Source: Phycisphaerae bacterium (lineage in GTDB: Bacteria > Planctomycetota > Phycisphaerae > Phycisphaerales > SM1A02). From it: a DNA stretch of 50,862 nt. Position numbers and translations under genes: made by a program. The stretch lies in NCBI GenBank assembly GCA_002700845.1, contig PAFA01000028.1:1-50862 (forward strand), read 5' to 3'. Numbering within the stretch: position 1 is the stretch's first letter; each line of letters opens with the position of its first letter. This document shows positions 1-10,500 of the stretch, in pieces. The notes beneath the pieces were generated by a model. It was not told the DNA's origin. It did no database searches and saw nothing but the letters and a program-made list of their open reading frames with translations.

Positions 1-512
1 GCCACAAGGTTGATATCCACGCCCAGTTGCTTCGCGATGCCACGTACGGCAGGAGTGGCAAGGGCTCGGACTCTTTCATTGGACTCAACCGACGCTTCGG
101 TGCGACGACGTGTCAAAGCAGAAGGCGCGGCGCCATCGTTGTTCACGCTGCCCACGACGGTTCCGGCATCTTCACGTTCTTCACTGGTACTGTCGGCCGG
201 ATCTGCGGCCGGAGCGGCCGTAGCGGCTGGAGCAGGCGTTGCAGCGCCGTCAGACGTTCCATAGCGAACCAACACGGAACCGACATTGATGATCTCGCCT
301 TCTTCACCGCAAAGTTCGGCAACCACGCCAGCCCACGGACTTGGTACTTCGACCAAGGCTTTGTCGGTTTCCATTTCGGCAAGCGTTTGGTGTTCGGCAA
401 CTTGATCACCAGCTGAGACTCGCCATTTGATGAGTTCAGCTTCGTGAACACCTTCTCCGAGGTCCGGAAGGATGAAATGTGATTTGTCGGCGGGTTGTTT
501 GACCTGGGCCAT
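1..512 (-). CDS. Dihydrolipoamide acyltransferase (E2) of a 2-oxoacid dehydrogenase complex, partial (C-terminus lies beyond the left edge)
   Basis: Not in the ORF track because it has no stop inside the window. Manual minus-strand translation from ATG at 512: MAQVKQPADKSHFILPDLGEGVHEAELIKWRVSAGDQVAEHQTLAEMETDKALVEVPSPWAGVVAELCGEEGEIINVGSVLVRYG (lipoyl domain, METDKA), then ERVRALATPAVRGIAKQLGVDINLV (peripheral subunit-binding domain). Confidence 0.93.
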   Translation of the reverse strand, partial: MAQVKQPADKSHFILPDLGEGVHEAELIKWRVSAGDQVAEHQTLAEMETDKALVEVPSPWAGVVAELCGEEGEIINVGSVLVRYGTSDGAATPAPAATAAPAADPADSTSEEREDAGTVVGSVNNDGAAPSALTRRRTEASVESNERVRALATPAVRGIAKQLGVDINLV

Positions 513-526
513 GGGGAAGGGTTCCG

Positions 527-1510
527 TCAGTATCGAAGTGTTTCATCGATGGCGGCACCAATCCGGTCCGTGCCGGGGAGGTATTCCATCTCAAGTTTGT
601 AATAGGGCATGATGGTGTCAAAGCCAGCAACCCGTTGGACAGGTGCCTCGAGATGCAAGAAGCACCTTTCGGTCACCAGTGCGGAGATTTCCGAGGCCAA
701 GCCAAGGGTGAGTGGTGCTTCCTGGCACACCACACAGCGGCCAGTTTTCTCAACCGACGCCAAAATGGTGTCTTCATCGAGCGGACTGATGGTCCGAAGA
801 TCGATCAGTTCGACTGAAGCATCACTTTGCTCGGCCGCCTTGGCGGCCTCCACAACCATTGCGCCCCAAGCCACGACCGTCAGGTCGGTGCCTTCAGTAA
901 CCACTCGGGCCTTTCCAATCGGCAGCGTGTAGGACTGGTTGGGGACTGGTTCCCGGAACGCCCGGTAGATCCTTTTTGGTTCAAAGAAGATGACGGGGTC
1001 TGGGTCCCGAATAGAAGCAATTAAGAGGCCTTTGGCGTCGTATGGGGTTGCCGGCATCACCACTTTCAGTCCAGGCTGATGAGAATAGATGGCTTCCGGA
1101 GCATCCGAGTGCAATTCTGGAGCATGAATGCCACCACCATGTGGTACCCGAACTGTCATGGGTACGGTGAACCGTCCACGTGTACGCGTTCGGAAGCGAG
1201 CGGCGTGCGAACACAATTGGTCATACGCCGGGCCCATGAAGCCTTCGAATTGGATTTCTGGAATGGGACGCAGTCCGTTCATGGCCAATCCGATCGCACT
1301 GCCAATGATGCCAGATTCAGCCAGGGGTGAATCGACCACTCGGTCTGCTCCGAACTCGGCTTGCAATCCCTCGGTGGCCCTGAAGACCCCGCCATTGAGG
1401 CCAACATCTTCTCCCAAAATGATCACACGATCGTCTTGCCGCATCTCGCACGCCAACGCATCTGTGATCGCTTGGACGAGGGTCATTTCGGTTTCATTCT
1501 CGGTGGTCAT
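527..1510 (-). CDS. 2-oxoacid (pyruvate/branched-chain) dehydrogenase E1 component subunit beta
   Basis: 327 aa; MTLVQAITDALACEMRQDDRVIILGEDVGLNGGVFRATEGLQAEFGADRVVDSPLAESGIIGSAIGLAMNGLRPIPEIQF is typical of E1-beta. Confidence 0.95.
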   Translation of the reverse strand: MTTENETEMTLVQAITDALACEMRQDDRVIILGEDVGLNGGVFRATEGLQAEFGADRVVDSPLAESGIIGSAIGLAMNGLRPIPEIQFEGFMGPAYDQLCSHAARFRTRTRGRFTVPMTVRVPHGGGIHAPELHSDAPEAIYSHQPGLKVVMPATPYDAKGLLIASIRDPDPVIFFEPKRIYRAFREPVPNQSYTLPIGKARVVTEGTDLTVVAWGAMVVEAAKAAEQSDASVELIDLRTISPLDEDTILASVEKTGRCVVCQEAPLTLGLASEISALVTERCFLHLEAPVQRVAGFDTIMPYYKLEMEYLPGTDRIGAAIDETLRY

Positions 1511-2604
1511 ACGAGGTCCTCCGGGAATTGACCCAAACTGGTGGTTCGTTTGGTGTCACGTTGTCGGATGAGTGAAGCAGGTAATTCGGCGTACATGTGA
1601 TCAAAGAATTCAGTGCGATCGGGTGGGCTGATGTCTTCGGCATTGCTGATGATTTCTGCCACTCGTGCTTCACCGGCCTTGGTTACTTTTTCGTGTTGAG
1701 TCGCATCCCAAAGACCTTTTTCTTCCATCCAACGCTTCAGGCGGGGCAGTGGGTCCCGGGCTTCCCATGTTGCCAATTCTGCATCATCGCGGTAACGGCG
1801 AGCATCGTCCGCAGTGGTGTGGTCACGCAATCGATAGGTCACGGCCTCAATAAAAGTTGGGCCATCGCCAGACCGAGCTCGGGCAACTGCGTCTTTCATC
1901 ACCTTGGTCATGGCAAACAGGTCGTTGCCATCGGCTCGCACACACGGCATCCCATAGGACAGGCCGCGTTGGGCAAAGGTCTCGCCAGCAGACTGCACGC
2001 TTGAGGGCACCGAAATGGCCCATCCATTGTTTTGGCAGCAGAAGACAACCGGAAGCTTCAGGCTGGCGGCAAAGTTTGCCGCTTCGTGGAAATCGCCTTC
2101 ACTTGTCGCCCCATCACCAAAGAAGGTGACTGCAATCGCGCCCGTTTTCTTGACTTTCTCGGCCCAAGCCAATCCGGCGGCGTGCAGCATTTGGGTTCCG
2201 ATGGGGATGGCAATAGGTGTGGCGTTCACACCAGCGGGAATATGGTTGCCGCGTTCATCACCCATCCAGTGCAGAAGGATGCACTCTGGCGGAAGGCCAT
2301 GCCAGAACAGGCCAGTGTTTTCGCGATAGCACGTCACCAACCAGTCGGCCTTCTCCATGGCGAGTGCGGCGGCCAAAGAAGGCATTTCCTGACCGGTGTT
2401 CTGAGGGTAGGTGCCCATGCGTCCAGAACGTTGAAGTTTGAAAGCGGTCTCATCAAGCAGACGGCAAAACACCAAGTGCTCCATGATGGCGGGCAGCTGA
2501 TCGTTGGGAATCAGTCCTTCACCAAGTTCCCGGTCAAAGGCACCGTGCTCATCAAGGATTGAAACATGATCAATCTTGGTTTCATAGGCAGTCGTAATGG
2601 GCAT
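1507..2604 (-). CDS. 2-oxoacid dehydrogenase E1 component subunit alpha
   Basis: 365 aa; TPP-binding region FFGDGATSEGDFHEAANFAASLKLPVVFCCQNNGWAIS; overlaps the E1-beta start by 4 nt. Confidence 0.95.
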   Translation of the reverse strand: MPITTAYETKIDHVSILDEHGAFDRELGEGLIPNDQLPAIMEHLVFCRLLDETAFKLQRSGRMGTYPQNTGQEMPSLAAALAMEKADWLVTCYRENTGLFWHGLPPECILLHWMGDERGNHIPAGVNATPIAIPIGTQMLHAAGLAWAEKVKKTGAIAVTFFGDGATSEGDFHEAANFAASLKLPVVFCCQNNGWAISVPSSVQSAGETFAQRGLSYGMPCVRADGNDLFAMTKVMKDAVARARSGDGPTFIEAVTYRLRDHTTADDARRYRDDAELATWEARDPLPRLKRWMEEKGLWDATQHEKVTKAGEARVAEIISNAEDISPPDRTEFFDHMYAELPASLIRQRDTKRTTSLGQFPEDLV

Positions 2605-2628
2605 TTGTGTTGATCCTAACTTCGCTGC

Positions 2629-4584
2629 TTATGTATCGGAGGTGAGCTTCTGGACAGGCTCACCGGTGTATTGGCTTCCATCGCCAAATTGTGTGATGCC
2701 GTCTTGCTTGAGAGGGCGACCTTTTCCAAATGCATCAGGGTCTGGCGTGGATTCTGGCATGGCGTATTCGCCTTGCGGCCGCCGGCTTGATTCTTCCAAG
2801 GCCACTTTGGCACACTCGCGCATTGCGTCATCGCTGTTGCGGTACATCCCAGCAAACTGGGCGTCGATGGCCTCAAAGGCCAAGGAGCAGAAGTAACGCG
2901 CCACGGTGGCTTCTTCCTGAACGCGTTGGCTGTCCTTACTGGTCTCCATTGTTTGTTGCAAACGAGACAAGGTGCAGAACACGGCGTGCATCCATATGAC
3001 GGCCCAGGAGAAGCGACGTTGCACCATCTGGTTCGAAACCATGCCCTCTTTGTGCTCCCAGCTCATTTGCACCAATTGGTGTGACAATTCTTGGACCCGA
3101 GCTTCCGCTCGGCCAGCGATGTCTCGGAGTTCAGGCTTGACCATGCTCATGCGTGGTTTCCCTCGGCGAATGCCGCCAAAGAGTTCGGCAGCCAAACGAA
3201 GGCCTGAGAGAGGGAATGCCCAAGGCTTTTCCTTCATGGCCAACAGTCTTTCGGAGAACTGCTTTGCGCCGTAGGCAAATACAAACGAGTGCATGACTTC
3301 GTTCGCACCTTCCACCACTGTGTTGATACGGCTGTCACGCCAGACTCGCTCGAGTTCATTTTCGGTCATGAAACCTTCACCCCCCATGACTTGCATGGCG
3401 GCGTCTGGTCCTTCAAACCCGAAGTGGGAACAGAAGACTTTGCATATGGCGGTTTCCAGCATGATGTCTTCGTCACCACGGTCCACCATTCCAGTGGTGT
3501 AGGTCAGCATGGATTCCATTGCATAGACCCATGCCCGTTGTTTGGCGATGTTGTTTTGAACCAAGTCAAATTCGCCAATTGAACGATCAAACTGGTGCCG
3601 GTGCTGCGCCCACTTTGAACTTTGTGCGAGCGCTGAACGCGCGGCACCCACCATCCCCGCAGAAAGTGTGCAGCGACCGTAGTTCAGGCATGTCAGCGCC
3701 ACATTCAAGCCACGCCCTTCGTGGTGAAGCAGATGAGCTTTGGGCACTTTGACATCTTTGAAATCAAGCCGTGCTTGCCATGTGCCTCGAATGCAGCTCT
3801 TGGATCGGTTGCACGAAGTGATTTCGATACCTTCCATATCCGGAGTGCAGATGAGGGCGGTGATTTTGTCTTTTTCTTTACCGGTTTTTGGATCGACAAT
3901 TTTTTGTTTGCCCATCACGGTGAAGATGCCTGACAACGCGGCGCTGGTGGCCCACTTTTTGCGGCCAGAACGAATGATGAAGTCACCGTTCTCGTCCTTC
4001 TCAATCCGCGTCTCTTGTCCACCGGCATCGCAACCAACGTTGGGCTCAGACAGACAGAAGGCTGAAAGTGTGTCCTTACAGATTCGCGGCAGGAAAGTCT
4101 TCTTTTGCAACTCGGTGCCGAAAAGCATGATGGCTCCACAGCCAATGGACTGGTGGGCGGACACCACAACTGCGGTCGAGCCGCAGGTCTCTCCTAGCCG
4201 GGCCAGAACCCGGTTGTATGAGGTGATCCCAAACCCACCCCCTCCGTACTCCTGTGGAGCAATCATGCCCATCACGCCCATCTCAAAAAGGCGAGTGATG
4301 ACCCAGTCGGGGATGTGTTGGTTTTGATCGATTTCGACCGTTGGGTGTTCATTGCGAAGGTAGAGATCAAGATGTTGGAGCAGTTCGTCACACCGTGCTC
4401 GTTCTTCGTCACTCTCCACTGGCATCGGAAAGACCAGTTCTTCCCGGATTCGGCCCCAGAAAAGGTTTTTGATAAAGCCCATGGTTGAAGGATCCGGGCC
4501 AAGCATTTCTTGAGCTTGCTCGATTTGTTTGCGGTCTTTCGCGGAGACGTTCTTGAGGCTCTTTGCCAGATCAGGTTGTGACAT
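2629..4584 (-). CDS. Acyl-CoA dehydrogenase family protein
   Basis: ACAD motifs CLSEPNVGCDAGGQET, MGGEGFMTENELERVWRDSRINTVVEGANEVM. Start chosen at MSQPDLAK (4584) because GAAGGAG lies just upstream; the ORF stays open to 4644. Confidence 0.9.
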   Translation of the reverse strand: MSQPDLAKSLKNVSAKDRKQIEQAQEMLGPDPSTMGFIKNLFWGRIREELVFPMPVESDEERARCDELLQHLDLYLRNEHPTVEIDQNQHIPDWVITRLFEMGVMGMIAPQEYGGGGFGITSYNRVLARLGETCGSTAVVVSAHQSIGCGAIMLFGTELQKKTFLPRICKDTLSAFCLSEPNVGCDAGGQETRIEKDENGDFIIRSGRKKWATSAALSGIFTVMGKQKIVDPKTGKEKDKITALICTPDMEGIEITSCNRSKSCIRGTWQARLDFKDVKVPKAHLLHHEGRGLNVALTCLNYGRCTLSAGMVGAARSALAQSSKWAQHRHQFDRSIGEFDLVQNNIAKQRAWVYAMESMLTYTTGMVDRGDEDIMLETAICKVFCSHFGFEGPDAAMQVMGGEGFMTENELERVWRDSRINTVVEGANEVMHSFVFAYGAKQFSERLLAMKEKPWAFPLSGLRLAAELFGGIRRGKPRMSMVKPELRDIAGRAEARVQELSHQLVQMSWEHKEGMVSNQMVQRRFSWAVIWMHAVFCTLSRLQQTMETSKDSQRVQEEATVARYFCSLAFEAIDAQFAGMYRNSDDAMRECAKVALEESSRRPQGEYAMPESTPDPDAFGKGRPLKQDGITQFGDGSQYTGEPVQKLTSDT

Positions 4585-4665
4585 CGGTAGACTCCTTCGG
4601 GTGAACCATCCTATGTCGCAAATCACCGCCTGACACTGACGCAATACGAGAAAGCCCCCCCCTCA

Positions 4666-5196
4666 ATGAGTCGAAGACTGATCTTAATTGCTGCTTATGC
4701 CCAAAACAGAGTGATTGGTCAGGCTGGAAATATGCCTTGGCATTTGCCAAATGATCTGAAGCATTTTATGCGAGCCACGTTGGGGGGCGTGGTGATCATG
4801 GGAAGAAAGACCTTTGAGAGCTTGAATGGCCCATTGTCTCGTCGCCGGAACATTGTCATCACCCGCAACTCGAATTGGCGTCATGAGGGGGTCGACCGAG
4901 CGGCATCTCTAGAAGAGGCTTTGTTGGCCGCAGGTGCCGGAGATGTGCACATCGCCGGTGGCGGTGAGATCTACCGGCAGGCGTTGCCTTTGGCGAGTCA
5001 TCTTGATCTCACAGAGATTCAGGCGACACCTGAAGGGGACACTTTTTTCCCTGAGTTCAGCCTGGCCGAGTGGCGTGAAGTGTCTTCCGAGCATCATCCT
5101 GTGGATGATCGGCATGCCCACGCGTTCACTTTCCGCATGTATGAGCGGGTGTCAGCGTCAGTCTCGGATGGTGACAACGGCTCTCCACAGAATTGA
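4666..5196 (+). CDS. folA: Dihydrofolate reductase
   Basis: MSRRLILIAAYAQNRVIGQAGNMPWHLPNDLKHFMRATLGGVVIMGRKTFESL. Confidence 0.97.
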   Translation: MSRRLILIAAYAQNRVIGQAGNMPWHLPNDLKHFMRATLGGVVIMGRKTFESLNGPLSRRRNIVITRNSNWRHEGVDRAASLEEALLAAGAGDVHIAGGGEIYRQALPLASHLDLTEIQATPEGDTFFPEFSLAEWREVSSEHHPVDDRHAHAFTFRMYERVSASVSDGDNGSPQN

Positions 5197-5547
5197 ATCG
5201 GACTCGATGAGGCCACTGACAACTTGGGTAACTCGGTCCGCACGCCAGAAATCATCTGGAACTGGTCGCTCCCCAAATTGATCGCGGAAAGCGCGAAGTT
5301 CAAATCGCTTGCGTTGGTTGGCTTCAAGTGGACCAACACTGAGCACAAACCGCTCATTCAGCCAGATTGCGTCGCCTTCATCCAAAGGTCGGTCACTTTG
5401 CACCATCAGGTCCGCACCATCGATCGTGATGGTGCTCTTGCTCGCTGCTTTGGGCAATTCCGGAAATGCGCGAGTGGCGTACGCCGGCACCATTCTTGGA
5501 CTCTGGCACGCAAGAAGCAGCAACGAAGACAACATGGTGATTCGCAC
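5158..5547 (-). CDS. Small exported lipoprotein-like protein of unknown function
   Basis: C-terminal part of the 384-aa ORF. Lipobox-like MLSSLLLLACQSP (ATG 5535), with an in-frame GTG at 5547 preceded by TACGCT. The 3' end overlaps folA by 39 bp. Confidence 0.6.
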   Translation of the reverse strand: MRITMLSSLLLLACQSPRMVPAYATRAFPELPKAASKSTITIDGADLMVQSDRPLDEGDAIWLNERFVLSVGPLEANQRKRFELRAFRDQFGERPVPDDFWRADRVTQVVSGLIESDSILWRAVVTIRD

Positions 5548-5574
5548 GCGTCCGAGCGTAGCATGGTGGGTCAG

Positions 5575-6732
5575 ATGACGAGTGTTGACGAGCCTGATGG
5601 TCCATTGCCAGACCGTGTGTTGTCCCGGCCCATTGCCGATATCGCCCGCGAGACCACGATCGATCCCCGCGTGCCCGCGTTGGTTCCCGGATTTGACGCG
5701 CCGTTTTTTCAGGCTGGTTTGGCCGGATACTCCGATGCGCCAATGCGATTGATGGCCCGCCGCCATGGCTGCCCATTTTGTGTCACCGAAGCTCTCCTGG
5801 ATCGCACTTTGATTTCTGGGGGAAAGGGTCGTACCCGTGAAGATCCAGATCTTCTTGCTGAACAGTGCGGAACTGGTGATTTGGAAGAGAACCGAGCCGC
5901 TGGTCTTGAAGATCATCCGATCGCAGGCCAACTCATGGGTACCCATCCTGAAGAAATGGCGCGTGGTGCAGAGATCTTGCTTCAGTTTGGATACGAAGTG
6001 GTGGATCTCAACTTTGCTTGCCCAGTCAAAAAAGTGAAGCGGCGTAATCGTGGGGGCCATTTTCTGGCCCATCCCGACGAAGCGATCTCCGTGTTTCAGG
6101 CGGTTCGAGAAGTGGTCCCGGACGAGGTTCCAATCACCGTGAAGCTTCGGAGGGCTTGGGATGACACCGATGCCATGACCGACGCTTTCCATCGTGTCTT
6201 TGACGCTATCTATGACTTGGGGGCAGCGTGGGCCACCGTGCACTGCCGGACTGTGGAACAGCGTTACAAAGGTCCGGGCCGCTGGTCTTTTCTTACGGAA
6301 ATTCGTGAGCAATACCCAGATCGACTTTTCTTCGGTTCAGGAGATATTTGGACCGCAGAGGATGTGTTTGCCATGCTCGAAGTGACCGGGGTGACTGGTG
6401 TTTCGGTTGCTCGCGGTTGTATTGGCAATCCTTGGATCTTTCGTCAGTGTCGGCAAATGATGGCGGGGGAGCCCCCTATGGATCCAACGTTGGCGGAGCA
6501 GCGTGACGTCTTACTAGAGCACCTACGCCTGTCAACCGAACTTCACGGTGAGCGGGGCGCCTCCAAAATGATGCGGAAGTTTGGTATTCGTTTTGCCAAG
6601 CACCATCCAGAAGGTCACCGAGTCAAGTCTGATTTTATTGCTTGTGATTCACGGGCGGCTTGGCACCGGGTGCTTGAAGAACACTATCCATCTGATTCAT
6701 CATCGGCCGCCAAATCACCGGCGGCTTCATGA
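5575..6732 (+). CDS. dus: tRNA-dihydrouridine synthase family protein
   Basis: FFQAGLAGYSDAPMRLMARRHGCPFCVTEALLD, DLNFACPVKKV, VHCRTVEQRYKGP. The start is trimmed from the 502-aa ORF (ATG 5563 or 5575). Confidence 0.9.
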   Translation: MTSVDEPDGPLPDRVLSRPIADIARETTIDPRVPALVPGFDAPFFQAGLAGYSDAPMRLMARRHGCPFCVTEALLDRTLISGGKGRTREDPDLLAEQCGTGDLEENRAAGLEDHPIAGQLMGTHPEEMARGAEILLQFGYEVVDLNFACPVKKVKRRNRGGHFLAHPDEAISVFQAVREVVPDEVPITVKLRRAWDDTDAMTDAFHRVFDAIYDLGAAWATVHCRTVEQRYKGPGRWSFLTEIREQYPDRLFFGSGDIWTAEDVFAMLEVTGVTGVSVARGCIGNPWIFRQCRQMMAGEPPMDPTLAEQRDVLLEHLRLSTELHGERGASKMMRKFGIRFAKHHPEGHRVKSDFIACDSRAAWHRVLEEHYPSDSSSAAKSPAAS

Positions 6733-6765
6733 TTCATCGGAAGATTCCCGCGTAGAATTCTTCCC

Positions 6766-7500
6766 ATGACTACCCAAGATTTTGAATACCAGTGTGCAGG
6801 AACAACTGCCCGGGGACTGTTGTCCTTGCCCGAAGTTGGCCAAGGTGAAAATGATCGGTACCCAGGGGTGGTGATCTGCCACGCTTGGAAGGGCCCAGGT
6901 TCATTTGAACGCGAGCGCGCGGAGGAATTGGCGGAAATGGGTTTTGCGGTTTTGGTGGCAGATGTCTATGGCGGCCAACGAGGCAACAACAACGATGAAG
7001 CCACGGCATTGATGACCCCATTGGTTGAAGACCGCGGAGGAGTTTTAAAAGATCGACTGCATGCTTCAGTGGAAGCACTTCAAAATCACGCCCAAGTTGA
7101 TGCTTCACGTTGTGCTGCAATTGGTTATTGCTTTGGGGGCTTGTGTGCGTTGGACTTGGCTCGATCTGGCGCTGATCTTCGCGCGGTTGTGTCATTCCAT
7201 GGTCTGCTTGGCGGACATGAGTTTGGCCCCGATGCAAAACCTCTGGCATCGATTTTGGCCTGCCATGGCTGGGACGACCCGATGGCCACTCCGGAAGCCG
7301 TGGTTGAGTTCGGGGCCGAGATGACGAAGATGGGTGCGGATTGGCAACTGCACGGATATGGAAATGCCATGCATGCATTTACCAACCCAGCCGCAAATGA
7401 TCCATCATTCGGCACTGTTTATGACGCGACTGCCGATGCCAGGTCGTTCCGCTCTATGGTTGATTTCCTATTCGAACATCTGGAAGTAGACGACGAATAA
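6766..7500 (+). CDS. Dienelactone hydrolase family protein
   Basis: 244 aa alpha/beta hydrolase: PGVVICHAWKG, nucleophile region AAIGYCFGGLCALDLARSGADLRAVVSFHG, HGYGNAMHAFTNP. Confidence 0.93.
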   Translation: MTTQDFEYQCAGTTARGLLSLPEVGQGENDRYPGVVICHAWKGPGSFERERAEELAEMGFAVLVADVYGGQRGNNNDEATALMTPLVEDRGGVLKDRLHASVEALQNHAQVDASRCAAIGYCFGGLCALDLARSGADLRAVVSFHGLLGGHEFGPDAKPLASILACHGWDDPMATPEAVVEFGAEMTKMGADWQLHGYGNAMHAFTNPAANDPSFGTVYDATADARSFRSMVDFLFEHLEVDDE

Positions 7501-7510
7501 AGGCACCAAG

Positions 7511-10500
7511 TTATCGATCTTGTGGTGCCGCTCCACTGCCAGAGCGGTCGGGCGACTTTGGCCTTTGGGGGGCCTTAGGTGGGTCCGAACGCAATGCGTC
7601 CACCATGGCTTTGATTCCTGCTTCAAGCTGAAGATCTTGGCCACGCCAAAGTGCGATTGGATCATCAATCACCTCTAGGTCTGGGGACACCCCGTGTCCC
7701 TCAACGGCCCAAGTCCCATCGGCTTCATAAATACCGAAGGTTGGGACCGCAACCGCCGCCCCATCGAGAAGTGCGGGTCCGCCTGTGATGCCGACCAGGC
7801 CGCCCCAGGTTCGTGTGCCGATCAGCGGGCCAAGTCCCGCTCGCCGAAACAGCCAAGGGAACATGTCACCGCCGGAACCAGCCAGACCATTGATCAACAT
7901 GCATTTGGGTCCGAAGTGGCCATCAGAGGGTGATCGCCAGTCATCGCCATGCCGTCGGGCCCACCAGGACACGGGTTGTCGGTTCAGCAACTCGATGAAG
8001 CGTGTCGGAATTTGCCCACCACCATTCCAGCGTTCATCAATGATCAGTGCGTCACGGTGCATCTCGGCAAAGAATTGCGAAACCAGATCGGTTTGCCCTT
8101 CGATCCCTGTGTCTCGCACATAGATGTAGCCCACACGGCCGTCGGTGGCCTCGTGCACCAGTCTCCGATTGGCGTCGATCCACGCATCGTGTCTGAGCTC
8201 AGATTCGCTCTCGATCGGTGTGACCAAGATTTCGAAGGTGTTGCCGTTACGTTCAAAGGTTGTCCCAACGCCCCGACCAACGGTTCCTACCAAGGCCGCC
8301 CAAGGGCTTCGGTATTTGTCGAGTGGTCGACCATCTACCGCCAGAAGTCGGTCCCCAACTTGGACTCTGGTCTCCGCATCCTCAAGGGGATGGTGGTACG
8401 CCCGGAATCCTGGTTCTGGTTGCACCATCTTCTCGACGGTCCAGTACCCATCCTCATAGATCCAGTCGACCCCAAGGAAGCCCATCGCGTCACGGGCTGG
8501 TTCTTGCTCCCCGCCGCCGAACATGCTCCAGCCGCCCGACAGGTAGTACGCGTGGCCGACATTGAGTTCGGCGATCATCTCTCGGATCACACGTGCAACA
8601 TCTTCACGATCACCACAGTCTTCCAGCATGAGCAGAGCCTCATCGAGCGCGGCATCCCAGTCCACCGCATGCATATTCTCCACATAGAACGTGTCTCGGA
8701 ACAGACGCCAAGCATCAATGATCATCTGCCGCCAAGCCTCGCGGGGCTTAAGGTCCAGGAACAACCCCTCAACGAAGACTGGTTCACTTTCCATGCTCAT
8801 GGCATCAAACAGATCCCATCCCTCAGGGGTTGTGCGCAGCAGACCAGACCTGTCCGCCAAGGGATCAAGGAGCAACGCCGGACCGTAAAAAGTGGGTTCG
8901 GCGTCGATGTCGTACGGGTCGATGGTCACGTGCAGTGGTGGTTGTTCGGGATCAACAGCCGTCGACCACACCAAGTGGATGTGATTCCCAGCTTCGACGA
9001 GCATGCTGATATTCCCCGCTGGCAGATTGAGATCCCGAGCGCGACTCAGAGCGCCTTCGAGATCCAACCCCATCTCTTCAGATTTGACCACAGCATCTTC
9101 ATCTTCCATGGGTTCCAGCTCAAATCCATCATCATTGGATTGGGGCGGCCGGCTTCCAAAGAATTGGCCTTCGGCGACCTCGGGAATAATCCAGATCCCT
9201 TCGGCTTCATCGCCAAAGAGATTTGCTTGAAGTTGAAATTTCATCCCGGGTGCCATAACGATGCCCTCGAGAATGCCGTCCTCGTATCGCAACTCCTCGA
9301 CTTGGGCTTCCTGACCCATGGCCATGAATGATGCGTCTAGGTTGCCTTCTTCGTTGGTTACTTCGAGGGCAATTGGCGCTTCGTCGGTGGGAAATCCCAT
9401 CGCGCTCAACCCTTGGAGGGTGAGGTTCCAAACGCCGGCTGCCGGATGTCGGTCTTGAGCATTGTCAGACGGTTCTTGTCCAATGGTGGACCAGCGACCA
9501 CCGATCCCCATGCCAGTGACCTCCCATGCGCCAGAGAGTTGACCTTTGGCCAACTGCCCTTGCACCACAATTTCAATATCACGGAATTCGTATGAAGTTC
9601 GCATCTGACCAGTTGCCGGATCGAACTCCACTTTCGGCAGGGCGACGGTTTGCATTGGGTTGCGCATGGTCCCTCTGAGGATGCCATTCTCATCACGCCA
9701 AAGCTGCAACTCCAGTGGCCCCTCGTCTTCAGACAATCCAGCTCCGAGTAATCCGGTGAGGGTGCCTTCCCAGATCCCGGTTGGATCCAGTTCGCCTGCA
9801 TTGGCTTGCCAAGGCTCGCGATCAACCTCCGGTGCGGTCAAGGGAGGACGGTCTTTCGTGAGCGTGGTCAACATTAGGATTTCTCGATCGGGATAGATCC
9901 AAGTGCCGTCGGAGATCCCCCCGGCATAGACCGGAGCAAAAGCATGACTGGCCACGAACGCCAGTTGCCATCCCTGATCAACGAAGCAAGGGGCGTGTTC
10001 ATCCCGGTCACCAAAAGTCAAAGGTTGGGTCAGGCCGGTATTCAAATCATGCAATGCGATCGCGCGGCGTAGTCGATCCGGTTGGAAGCAAGACCACGCC
10101 AAGTGCTGACCGTTGGGGGAGAAGGTGACCTCCGGGGTGTTGGCTTGAGCATCGGTGGCCAGCAGGGTTGAGGTTCCATCTTCGATGTCAAACAGAATCA
10201 ACTCACCCACGTGGTTGGCTGCGGCAAGATGGGTGCTGTCAGGATGCCACCAAATTCCCGTCCACCATCCAAAAGAACCTTGGCTGAGTCGCCGACTCTC
10301 CGAGCCGTCAGGCCGAATCAATTCCAGTTCGTACTCACCACTCTGATCGCTGGCGTGAGCAATCCAGGCGCCGTTGGGGCTCCAGGCTCCACTTCGCTCT
10401 GCGGCATGGCTGCTGTTGGTGAGATTTCGGGGGACGCCATCGCCCAGCGGAACGGTGAACAAATCGCCGTAGGCTTCCGCCACGACTTCCAGGCCGGTTG

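Noticed and set aside
2597-2604. TAGGAT 8 nt before the E1-alpha ATG as another leaderless promoter
   Set aside because: The sequence also contains AGGA that can serve as a Shine-Dalgarno and lies inside an apparent operon, so it is ambiguous.
5548-6312. N-terminal two-thirds of the 384-aa minus ORF 5158..6312
   Set aside because: Antisense to dus; the real product probably starts at 5547/5535 with the lipoprotein signal.
7502-7529. Inverted repeat ggcacca...tggtgcc between converging genes
   Set aside because: Long loop and no T-run; too weak to call a terminator.
7949-9331. 460-aa plus-strand ORF opposite the tricorn protease
   Set aside because: Antisense to a well-supported coding region with motif matches; composition looks like a mirrored frame and no domain is recognisable.
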